From: Undaria pinnatifida
Lineage: Eukaryota > Sar > Phaeophyceae > Laminariales > Alariaceae
DNA length: 64,000 nucleotides
Assembly: GCA_012845835.1 (NCBI GenBank)
Contig: JABAKD010000026.1
Location: forward strand, 7,148,493 to 7,212,492
Direction: 5' to 3'
Numbering within the stretch: the first letter of the stretch is position 1; each line of letters begins with the position of its first letter. Under the pieces are notes generated by a model that was not told where the DNA came from, did no database searches, and worked only from the letters and a program-made list of their open reading frames with translations. A program made the translations under genes and the position numbers. Shown here one piece after another: positions 55,001 through 64,000 of the stretch.

Positions 55001-58000
55001 TGTTGTTTGTGCCGCTGACCTCAAACCTTCCCGCCTGTCTGTCTCTTTCTTTGTTTTCGCTCTTAAGAGGAGATCTTGTGGTGGTGGCGCTAACAGTGAG
55101 GGACTGCTACGAGGCGTTTGTGGTGTATTCATTCTTAACCTTGATCCTGGAGCATGCCGGAGGGGACTACAACTGTATCGAACAGATCAAGCACCTTCCA
55201 CCGGTAAGACTTTTGATGGTATTTGCTATTTACAAGGGCTCCGCTCCGCGGGCGGCTGACGCCGCCCGTACGCTCGCGAAAGGAAGAATGCAACAAAGGG
55301 GCACAAAGAAGAGGCCCATAATTTGGTGCAACTAGCGATTTGAAAATGCCAAGAGCTACAGCTGATTGCCCTGTGCTGTGCTGTGCTGTGATGTGTGCTT
55401 GCTGGCGATGCCACGCTCTGATCGGCAGTACTGGCGTAATTTGCGAAAAAAAAACATGAAGAGGACCGAGAGAGGATAATAAAAAAATAAAGCAAAGAAA
55501 CGAGCGCACGTACAAACCGGTGCCTGGCAGTTGGCATACCAGGTATATCTGGTACTGTATGTACGAAATATAGCACAGCGAAGCACGGCGCAGCGCGGCA
55601 CAGCGCCACACCGCAGGACAGGGCACGGCACGGCACCGTTCGGCGCTGCGCTGCTGGGCTATAGCTGAGCTGAGCTGAGCTCGGAATTCTTTTTTCGTGA
55701 TTTAACAATGTAGTACGTACAAACCTGGTGTACAGGTACCTGGTAATGTTATACTTCGATAGGTACCGCTATAGCGATAAACGCTGCTGTTTACCTTTCT
55801 GGTTACCTTTCTGGTACTATGCATACAACGAGCAGATCGAGCAATGCACCGGTAAAACTTACATGCATGATATATACAAGAACCTGGTACTGTCCACGGT
55901 CGTTTTTGTGTCCATAGCCCTGATCTCGACCTGATCTCGATCTGATCTCGATGGCTGAATCGCCCCCCCCGACCTTCATCCCCTTCATGCCTTTCATGCC
56001 CTTCATGCCCTTCATGCCCTTCATGCCCTTCATGCCCTTCATGCCCTTCATGCCCTTCATGCCCTTCATGCCCTTCATGCTATTCATGCGACTCGCGGAA
56101 CACCTCACGGCGCTTTGCGCTTGGTGCACGCGATGTCTGTCTGGTCGGTGAAAACCCGGCGTGCTCCGTCCCGGCATGGTCGTGATACGAGGGCCTATAC
56201 CATATGGTCTTAACCCTTGAGCTATGCATGAAATTAGTACACTCCCCCCATGATTGGTGAAAACGTGAAAACCCAATGTGCTCCGTCTCGGCATGATAGG
56301 GATGCGAGGGGCTATACCATATGGTCTTAAGACGACGTTCAGACTGCGGCCAGGCGTGGCAATTAGTATACCCCCCCTGTCTCACCCCCCCCCCACCCCC
56401 CTCTCCAATTGCGTCTTGTACCCCTCCTCGTATGATCTCGCAAATACAAAAAAAAATCCCTCTCCCCTCTCTCTTTTTCGTCACCCCTTCCGGTTGATGT
56501 TGTCGCAAGGTCCCACACCCGTGGCCTCTGTGCTGCCTTGCCCACGTAAGGAGGGACGGAACCCTTCTCCGCCTGTCTAAGCAGGCCACGCTGCAGTTTG
56601 TCGTCGTCAAACCGACGATGTCTGTCCTGGGACTCATCGCGCTCGCCGCGGGTCAGTACTTCGCCCCGCCTTTTCAGGTGCGCGCGTGTGTATGTTGCTC
56701 TTGTCCTTATCCTTGTCTGTATTAGCGTTTTCATTTTACGCTTATATACCTTTGCCCTTATCCTGGTCATTATCCTTGGACTTGGACTTGGACTTGGACT
56801 TATACTCAGTATATGTTGGCCGTTTTCGTACTTCTATCCTATCCTTATGTTATCCCATCCTGTTTTGGTTTATGTGTCGAACGTCTGTCTGGCTGGTTGT
56901 TTGTCTCTACCTGTCTGCCTGCTTGCTTGTCTGCCTGTCTGGCTGGCTGTCTGGCTGGCTGGCTGGCTTGCTGTCTGGCTGGCTGTTTCTTTTTGTGAAT
57001 CTGCTTAGAAGTGACTGTGAACCTCCCGTGCAGTTCCAGCAATACTAGTTGCTTGTGGTCCATAGCAGAGGCTGTCATTTAGCCCCAGTCCCTATGCATG
57101 GAATTCGTTTTTGTTGCTAACGTATGTGCCCGCGCCCCCCCCCCCACCCACCCACCCACCCACTCACTCACACACCCGTGGTAAGGTCACGCTTCTAGTG
57201 GTGTACAACACGAGCTACAGCGTAGCCCTGTACGGTCTTTTGATGTTCTACAAGGCGACGAGGCCTCTGCTGACGCCATTCAAGCCTGTCCAGAAGTTCT
57301 TCGCGGTAAAGAGTGTCATATTTGCCACCTACTGGCAGAGCGTCGTTGTGCACTTCATACCGGGGGTGAGTCGCCTCCTTCTCATGTGTCCTTCGTCTAT
57401 CATCGTCGAACGTGTACTTTTGTCTCATTTGCGTGATTGTCCCTTTTTGGTTTCTTTGTCTCCTTCGTTTGTTGTCTTCTGTGTTGTCTCTTGTGTCTTT
57501 GTCGTGGTCTCCTTCTTGTCTGCTCGCCTCCTTGTCTTGCGTTATTGTCTCTTTCTTTTTCGTCTCCTCTTTTTCTCTTTTGCCGCCTCGTTGTTGTCTC
57601 GTTGCTGTCCTTTCTTGTATCGTGTGCTTTTGCGGGCTTGTCTGTTTTTACACGATGATCGAGTATCGAGTATCGCCTTGTTACCTTTGTTGTGATGTGT
57701 TGTATATTTCCTTATCTTTGTTGTCCCTTTGTTGTCCCTTTGGTTTTCCTTTCTCGTTTATTTTGTCTATTTTGTTGTCTTGTATCTTATCACCTTCTTG
57801 TCTATCTTCGTCTTTTTTTCTTGTCTTGTATCTTATCACGTTGTTGTCTCATTATTGACGCTTTTATTGACATTTTTGTTTCATACAGTGCAAGTATCTA
57901 CTTTTTGTTTTGTCACCTGCTGGTGTACTGTACCAGGTTGTCACCTTGTGTACTGTACCAGGTATTTCTTGTCTCCTTCATGGCGCCTTCTTGTCCGTTT

Positions 58001-61000
58001 CGTGTCTCATTCCTGTCTCTAGCAAGTCTCCTTTGGTCACTTTGGGGTCATTTTTTTTTTGTCCCGTTCATGACACGTTCATGACACGTTCGTGTCATTT
58101 TCATGTCGCTCGTGGCTTCGCTTCCTTCTTGTCGTTTTGTGTCTCCATCTTGTGTCTTTCTTTCCATTTCATCAAGGCTACTTGGGGAGATGAATCAAAA
58201 ACCTGTTCATTTCTGCCTCCCCTTCTCACTCTCCCCCCACCCGTCCCTCCCTTCGTTGCAAAATTTGGTACTTACCCTTGTGCCTGCACACACCGCTTTT
58301 TCGGCGAAACGCCTGACGCATCTCGACCGAAACTGAAACCGCTCTCTTTGCCTACCGTGAGCAGCTGTCGTCGGAGCAATCGCTGCTGTGGAACGACTGG
58401 CTGCTCTGCATGGAGCTGGTGAGTTTTGGTTTTCTATGCTCGGCAGTTTTTTGTTTTGTTTTTCTGGAGTTCCCAGGCACATTTTTTTTGTTTTTGTTTT
58501 TTGAAGACTCTGCAGGCGTTTATTTTTCGCTTCCAGTGACTTTTCTCGAGATTACTTTCGCGACAGGCGCTGACTGGTGCCCTTGTGTTCGGTGCCGGTG
58601 TCTCTTTTATTTTGTTTGCAGTGTCGGCGATGGCGTTCGTGCAGTTTTTCGTGGCTTTTTTTCGTTTTGAGAAAATAGTCATGGTGATAAGCGGTGATTT
58701 TTTCACGACCTCTTGCTACGCTAGCACCGTCCTGCATCAAGTCAATTTGCCTTTGCTACGCGCGAAAGAAGCATAGCACGAGTCGCCGAAGTAAGGTTAC
58801 CTATTATCAATAATTGAAGCTTTTCCACAGCGTCGCTGCAACAACAAACACTACCAAGTACCAGAGATGTCGATATTGTTTAGAATAGTTTGAACATTGG
58901 TTTCAGTTAAAGTTGGTGGTATGGAAATTGTTGGAAACGACGGTGGTTGAACTCTTTATGGTTGAAATGGCGATGAGTGAAATGAAGGTGGCTGATTTGG
59001 CGATGATTGGAATAACGAATAATGATGGATGATATGAAATGAACATTGTTCAAATAGCATTGGTTGAAATACTAATGGTTGAACTAACGGCCATTAATTT
59101 GAGAATGATGGAGACGGCGATGGTTGAACCTACAATGGTTGAAACGACGAACGTTTTTGCACGATACCGGTGGAATGACGTTGATTGAACCGATAATGGT
59201 TGAATATTAGGATGATTTATATTACCATGAAAATCATTGAATTGACAATGGTTGAAATTACTGTTGTTATGGTTCACAGGTGGCGTTTGCGTTGATACTG
59301 AACTCAGCATTCCCCTGGCACGATTTCATCATGGAGCAAAGGGACAAGCCCGTTATGGAAAACGTTAGGGAGATGCTCAGCGTCAGGTAAGGGCCCTGAG
59401 CGCTTGGCCCTCCCGTTTGGTAAGGTGGGGCGGCTGTTACTTTGTGCATCCCATAATGGCAAATAAAGTACGAGGGAGACTTTCGTGTATGAGATCTGTT
59501 CGGCGTCAGTGGAGTGTTTGTTTGTCTGCTCCATCTACTATTTTTCAACCTCCGCGCATTTTTTTTTTTGCTTGGCTTCGGTAGGCGTGCCCTGACCTGC
59601 CCTGTCTTGCATTGCCCTGTTCTGTCCTGTCTTGCATTGCCCTGTTCTGCCTTGCCTTGCCTTGCCTTGCCTTGCCTTGCCTTCCATCTGTGTAGTCCAA
59701 TGCATCTTACCTGTCCTTGTCGTGTTATGGTTGTCGGGGAAATTTTCCAAGATGCGTACCACAGCTTCGTGCCCTGGTACCAAGACTACGTGGTCGCGAG
59801 GGATAACATCGAACAACACTAACCCGGACGGGCACACGACTGCGGCCATGCATTAATTGGGTACACCCCCCCCGTACTGCTGTATTAATAGCTTTCATCC
59901 TTACCTTACCTTACCTTACCTTACCTTACCTTACCTTACCTTACCTTACCTTACCTTACCTTACCTTACCTCACCTTACCTTACCTTACCTTACCTTACC
60001 TTACCTTACCTTGCCGTACCTTACCGTACCTTACCTTACCTTACCTGACCTCACCTTACCTTACCTTACCTTACCTTACCTTACCTTACCTTACCTTACC
60101 TTACCTTACCTTACCTTACCTTACCTTACCTTACCTTACCGTACCGTACCGTACCTTACCTCTTGCCTTACCTTACCTTGCCTTACCTTACCTTACTGCT
60201 TTCCAGGGATGTATTCCAAGACGCGTACCACAGCTTCATGCCCTCCTACCAAGACTACGTCGTTGCTAGAGATGACATCGACCCCAACACTAACCCGGAC
60301 GAGGCGAGGGCAGCGGCGGCGGCGGCGGCGGCTAACAACGGCAAGCAGTCACGCGTGGTCCGAACTCGGACGTTCTTAATCGGAAACCTGGACAGGGGCA
60401 ACATGAACAACTCCAACAGAACCAACCCTTCGCCAAGCCAAGAGGTATGCCCTGCTATGCCGAAGGACTGCTGTGCGATAGGCACTACGATAGACTAAAG
60501 AGTTAGAGTACGGCACCCGATTTAAGAGCGCCCACAGCAAAATAAAACGGGCTTAAGTAAAGCAAGAGAAAACGGGATCAAGTGCCGCCAATTCGGCTTG
60601 CCACGCCTTGTGACTGCCTGTACTAAAAGTTACTGGTACTTGTACATGGTGTCCAATCTGCGATAGGAGCGGTACCGAGATAAGCACGGCAACACTGGCC
60701 TGTTCCAAGAGGCTCTTAAAACTCTTAAATCGGGTACCCCGGTGGTCGACTGAGGGACTACGGAACGCCTTTTGGAAACAAAACGCCGCTTGCGTTTTTG
60801 CCTACTGTAGGCTGTAAGCCATGGTGCTAAATTTGACTACTGTGGAGGATAGTTTTTTGTGGGTATTAATACTTCAACCATGCAACGATAGAGGAATGTA
60901 CCGTTTCTTGGCGAAAATCATTTCTGAGCGACAGGGCTCCTTAACCTACTCTTATTATAGCACTATTGAACCATTGAATAATACTATTGAAAAATACTAT

Positions 61001-61866
61001 TTATATCGTATCATAGGAATGTTGCTACTTGTACGTAGTGTTTTGGAATTTTTTGTTGTTTACATACCCATGCCATGCCATAGGTTAAACTATGATAGTT
61101 ATTTGTTCATCACAAAAGCACTTTCAATTTTTACTCGAAATCGTCTTTTTGTGCGATGAGAGGTCCAAACCTCCTCGTCAAGTCACCACCCTCAGAAGGC
61201 CAAAAACAATTGTCGGTGCACCTTTTTATCGTAGCGTGTGTCGAGTCGAACAGCAGAAGGGTGTTGGCAGTATTTTCTCTGCTGTCGACAAGTGTAGCAA
61301 ACGGTTTGTGCTTGTTATTCTTTCAACGAGATTCTTTTAGGCTGTTTTTGTGTCGCCTGCTTGGCTTTACCTGGTCGCATGCGTGTAGGCACGATTCACA
61401 AGACTAACACAGCCGCTCTGGATTGCCAACCTTCCTATAGGGGCACGAGGCGGGACAATCTGGCAGCAAGGGGGTTTCACAAGATTTGGAAGGCGGTCAC
61501 CAGGAGCGAAACGGTCGCACCCGACACGCCCCCCCCGGCGGACTCCAGGAAGAAGACGAGGACATGGAAGGAGGCCTCGATGAAGATTGGGGACAAGACG
61601 TCGACATTATCGAACTCCAGAACAGATTACCAGATTACGACAAAAGCAAAAACAGGGGACCGGGGATGCAGAGTGGGGGTGAGGTGAAGGAGACCAGGGG
61701 TCGAAAAGGGGTAGCGGCGGCAGCGGCTGCGGCGACGGTGGCGGCGGCGGCAGCAGCAGCAGCAGCAGCAGGCGCGGAAGAACGGGAAGCAGGGGTGGCG
61801 GCGGCAACGGGGGTGGGTATGAATAGTACAATTAACCACCCACCATCGGAATCCGTGTCTACTTGA
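49005..61866 (+). CDS. TMEM184 / OST-alpha family seven-helix membrane protein
   Basis: Nine exons: 49005-49073, 54481-54626, 55068-55203, 56510-56677, 57186-57365, 58365-58418, 59280-59386, 60207-60444, 61549-61866; 471 residues with consistent phases. Exons 1 and 2 together make the first helix (SPLALALAVCAS joined to VLALALTS). Family blocks follow: NYNFPRTQKYIFRILFVVP, TVRDCYEAFVVYSFL, HPWPLCCL, QFVVVKPTMSVLGL, SVALYGLLMFYKAT, FAVKSVIFATYWQ and NSAFPWHDFI. These match Solute_trans_a proteins (TMEM184, plant LAZ1, OST-alpha). The role is probably in endomembrane or vacuolar transport or signalling (family knowledge). The tail is cytosolic, acidic (EEDEDMEGGLDEDW) and carries long Ala runs from GCN repeats, a likely length-variable region. 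Further small exons between 60445 and 61548 cannot be excluded. Intron 1 is 5.4 kb. Confidence 0.92.
52833..52920. mobile_element. Short MITE with acccctttA ends, copy 2
   Basis: caacccctttagagcccc, tccctacactaacttcaag and ggatttccagttgttaagg correspond in order to 19993-20093. Confidence 0.6.
53614..53856. repeat. Recent 121-bp tandem duplication
   Basis: Two units begin with cgtgatattgccaacacaat at 53614 and 53735 and differ at only a few sites. Each holds a small inverted repeat, tgctgagatcacagca. Confidence 0.93.
54655..54855. repeat. GGT-rich trinucleotide repeat
   Basis: About 200 bp of ggtggtggt, gatggtggt and cgtgctggt directly after the exon 2 donor. Confidence 0.85.
55975..56085. 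repeat. 9-bp tandem repeat ttcatgccc
   Basis: About twelve clean units, open in all frames (FMPFMP, MKGMKG), then family C copy 3 follows at once. Confidence 0.93.
56092..56345 (+). repeat. Dispersed repeat family C, copy 3 plus a partial copy
   Basis: cgcttggtgcacgcgatgtc, ggtcggtgaaaacccgg and tataccatatggtcttaa at 56113-56215, then a partial copy (gtgctccgtctcggcat, gggatgcgagg, accatatggtcttaa) at 56275-56340. Confidence 0.8.
56885..56995. repeat. ctggctgt repeat in intron 4
   Basis: About 110 bp of tgtctggctggctg-like units. Confidence 0.85.
58880..59275. repeat. Minisatellite (atggttgaaa-type) before exon 7
   Basis: Units of 20-30 bp with ggttgaaa, aatgatgg and ttgaaatggcgatg run to within a few bases of the exon 7 acceptor. 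Confidence 0.8.
59600..59690. repeat. ccttg/ccctg pentamer repeat
   Basis: Alternating cctgtcttgcattgc units, then about eight ccttg units that form the pyrimidine tract of the acceptor-like tgtag at 59691-59695. Confidence 0.85.
59696..59822 (+). repeat. Upstream copy of TMEM184 exon 8; candidate alternative terminal exon
   Basis: After an AG at 59694-59695 the frame needed to continue exon 7 (one base, then cca atg) is open to TAA at 59820-59822. Its last 29 codons read EIFQDAYHSFVPWYQDYV then VARDNIEQH, against DVFQDAYHSFMPSYQDYVVA in exon 8 (60207). One lost base near the end shifts ccgaccccaacactaa to reach the stop. Use would give a protein without the acidic Ala-rich tail. Confidence 0.6.
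59897..60200. repeat. (CCTTA)n pentanucleotide repeat
   Basis: About sixty ccttaccttacc units with scattered ccgta and cctca variants separate the two copies of exon 8 and end at the exon 8 acceptor, where they supply the pyrimidine tract. Confidence 0.97.
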
Positions 61867-62152
61867 AGATTTGGGGAAGTCGTAGTTTTGGGATTTTTGG
61901 AGGGGGGGGGCGTTGGTGTTTTGGACTCTTTTTGGTGGGAAGGAACCGGCTCTTATATATGCGGAGATCACGGCTTGGTTTCTTTGTTTTTTTCAGGGGG
62001 GATGGTCCGCGGGAGGGGGAGGGGGGGAATTGGATGAGGCGTTATGGTCATAATGTAGTTGTCGGGTGCGCTAGTATTCCTATAGTCAGCGACAGTCTTG
62101 GTACATTATGGGAGGTTTTAGGACCCGTCACTTTTTAGGGTGCGGTAGTGGC

Positions 62153-62560
62153 CTCTTGAAAACTCCTGGGTACGGCCGGCAGTGGCCCCTCTGTAGTGCC
62201 GGTTGAGTAGTGCCGGTTGCCCGCTATAGTGCCTATGAACCCGCTTGGCACAGATGGGCGCAACGAGTAGTGGAAGTATGCCCGTTTCGGGGGTGGGACA
62301 CCGGACTCCTGAAAACTCCTGGGCACGGTCGTGGTCCCTCTGTAGTGCTGGTTCCTTTATAGTGCCGGTTGAGGAGTGCCGATTGCCCGCTATAGTGCCT
62401 ATGAAACCGCTTGGCACAGATAGGCACAACCAGCAATGGCAGCATACTTACGGAGTAGTGCCGGTTGCCGTTATAGTTCCGGTATTTCCCTCGATAGTGC
62501 ACATACCGGTGTTTGCTATATGAGGGACCAGTACTGCAGTATAGAGGGACCAGCACTGCA
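62153..62560. mobile_element. Pogo/Tigger-like MITE with internal 154-bp duplication
   Basis: Left end cagtggcccctctgtagtgc at 62180; right end on the other strand ctactgcagtgctggtccct. The block gaaaactcctgg ... cgcttggcacagat is present twice, at 62153 and 62307. Same motif set as 9646-9831. A further fragment is at 63425-63540. Confidence 0.75.
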
Positions 62561-62814
62561 GTAGGTTTCGCTGGATGCGATGCCATTTTTTTGCGAGCCT
62601 TGGTATTTGCCTGTGCTTGTGCGCCAGTAGTACAGGCTTACCACCGAGAGGTAGTCCTGTTGAATTTGATGAACAAATGACGCATGTTCGCCGTTGAGAG
62701 TAGCGCTATTTTTGTTGCTATTTTTTTTTCCCTGTTTAGCGGATTGAGGCTGGCATGCCCCCCGCGTACGTAGAAGTTTCTCTTTCCTTTTTTCTTTTCC
62801 TTTTTTGTAGAAAA

Positions 62815-62990
62815 AAGATAAACGCAGCGGCTGTGAGATCGATAAATGAATGGGTCCGAACCTCGAAATTACCGCATCTCTTTTTCATTTTCTTTTTCTT
62901 TTATGAAGATTAGAGAAACACCCCAAGCTGTGAGATCGATCTATTTGTGTTGAAGCTCATGGGTGTTGTTGTTAGGTCGCACCGCGTTTA
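62815..62990. repeat. Two diverged AGCTTGCAAAG-core pieces
   Basis: agcggctgtgagatcgataa (62826) and caagctgtgagatcgatcta (62927) in direct order. Confidence 0.55.
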
Positions 62991-63219
62991 TTTTCCACCA
63001 ACGTTTGTGCTTTTTTGTGTGGGCGGGGCTTGTATATGACATACTACCGATGAACGGGTAGTACCTCTAGTACCTCTAGTACCTCTAGTGATTAGTTGCG
63101 GTTAGTTGCGGTGGCGCCTGCTCAATAGCCACCACGACTGCAGATGAACCGATGAGAGTCGTGCTTTGTTTTTGATGCACTTTGCCTATATAGTGGGGGG
63201 CTCCTAATAGTAGTATTAA

Positions 63220-63415
63220 TAGCGCAATTCGATACGAGTCGACGAGGGAAGAAAGGGGTGAAGTCTTCTCGTACCGTATCGGGGAGGGGGGAGAAGAGCC
63301 TGGTTACATTGTACTCCGAGTATACTGTAGCCCAGTCATCCTGGATACTACAGTAGCTACGTCTAGGAAGGGAGAAGAAGGAGAAAGAAAAAGTGCGAAG
63401 ATCATAGGTGCGATG
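63220..63415. repeat. Dispersed repeat family F, copy 3
   Basis: caattcgatacgagtcgacg, gaagtcttctcgtaccg, ggggaggggggagaagagcc and aaaaagtgcgaagatcata. Confidence 0.75.
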
Positions 63416-64000
63416 AGCAAACAAGTGCGACTGCCCTTTATAGTGCCGGTGTAATCGTTTGGCACTACTGGAACTCTCTGCCGCGGTGTAACTCTGTTCC
63501 CTCTAGTGCCGGTGCCCTGAATAATGCCGGTGTATTGGGCTATTGATAAGCACGTACTGGCACCATGAGGAACCTGCGACTGTACGAAATGGCGAAACCG
63601 TGACGGTCGATATCGTCTTGCTGCGAAGGTCGACCCTATCCCTTTTTGCCCGCAGGCGGGAAAAAAATGGCTGCGCTCGTCAGTGCCGGGGGGCTGACGG
63701 GAAGACACCTACCTGTGACGATGGCTTGTCCGGCTAGCACTACTATTAATAGTAGTAAGTCCAACAAAATTCGCGCACGGTAAAAGCTGTCACGAGTCGA
63801 GCTGGACAGTAAAACTGATGATGTCCCTCTTACTGAGCTGAGAAACAGTGGCGCTATACTAATTCCAAGTAGTTTTTCCCGAAAAACATGGTTGCAGAAC
63901 ATTCCCTTTTTCAGGTTTTCAGGCTTTTGAAGGCTTTTGGAGGGGCAGGCTTCTTGGAGTCAGTGTGGAACATGTTATGCATTAGTGAACGGGTTTGCAG

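Larger units (their letters stand above)
61867..64000. other. Gap after the TMEM184 gene
   Basis: Probable 3' UTR, then MITEs and dispersed repeats. No gene seen. Confidence 0.5.

Noticed and set aside
54590-55018. Exon candidate 54892-54900 reading SIAPKLTAI in TMEM184
   Set aside because: It has splice-like borders, but using it breaks the phase into the next exon; direct joining of 54626 to 55068 keeps frame.
55803-56294. Minus-strand MKGMKG repeat frame
   Set aside because: Produced by the 9-bp ttcatgccc array.
4363-56345. CRISPR-like arrays
   Set aside because: Repeats here are either contiguous minisatellites or dispersed elements. None has regular unique spacers, and the DNA is eukaryotic.
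57412-58084. 148- and 130-codon hydrophobic frames in intron 5 of TMEM184
   Set aside because: T/C-rich sequence gives Phe/Leu/Ser-rich frames on the coding strand; no family blocks, and they run across the known donor at 57366.

Overview
The window is nuclear DNA of a eukaryote with a large, repeat-rich genome. It is most likely a photosynthetic stramenopile (ochrophyte), for example a brown alga or a relative. The best evidence is the Rieske gene at 29.4-35.2 kb. Its first exon encodes a signal peptide ending in an ANAF|VAP junction, an ASAFAP-type bipartite plastid signal typical of secondary red plastids. All genes are cut into small exons (54-444 bp, apart from one of 1026 bp) by introns of up to 5.4 kb. 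No species was identified.

I assembled four genes by hand from conserved protein blocks, splice signals and reading phase; every reconstruction stays open. (1) 1974-20323 (+): a DHH phosphoesterase/DHHA1/CBS-pair protein, 16 recognised exons, 490 residues plus missing N-terminal exon(s). (2) 29389-35183 (+): a plastid-targeted Rieske [2Fe-2S] protein, 3 exons, 196 residues. (3) 48187-40781 (-): a type II membrane sulfotransferase with a C-terminal PAN/apple domain, 6 exons, 685 residues. (4) 49005-61866 (+): a TMEM184/OST-alpha type seven-helix membrane protein, 9 exons, 471 residues. Genes 3 and 4 are head to head over about 820 bp. A fifth, doubtful reading frame ends at 955. The genes do not look like one pathway: tRNA/oligonucleotide-type, plastid redox, Golgi sulfation and membrane protein functions sit side by side.

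The rest is repeats. Introns hold long degenerate minisatellites. At least six dispersed families recur: two terminal-inverted-repeat MITE families, a poly(A)-tailed SINE-like family, a family with an AGCTTGCAAAGATGAG core, and two others. The 21.6-28.3 kb gap contains a 2.57-kb element with 120-bp inverted ends, a second inverted-repeat element inside it, and an inverted copy of a G/C-tract segment.

The most unusual signal is local duplication of exon-bearing segments. In the DHH-CBS gene three different exons each have decayed copies in the adjoining introns, at spacings of 146-180 bp. In the TMEM184 gene one exon has a second copy 469 bp upstream. Two copies remain open and phase-compatible: 16090-16164 as a cassette exon and 59696-59822 as an alternative terminal exon. 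These are the best candidates for new biology here.
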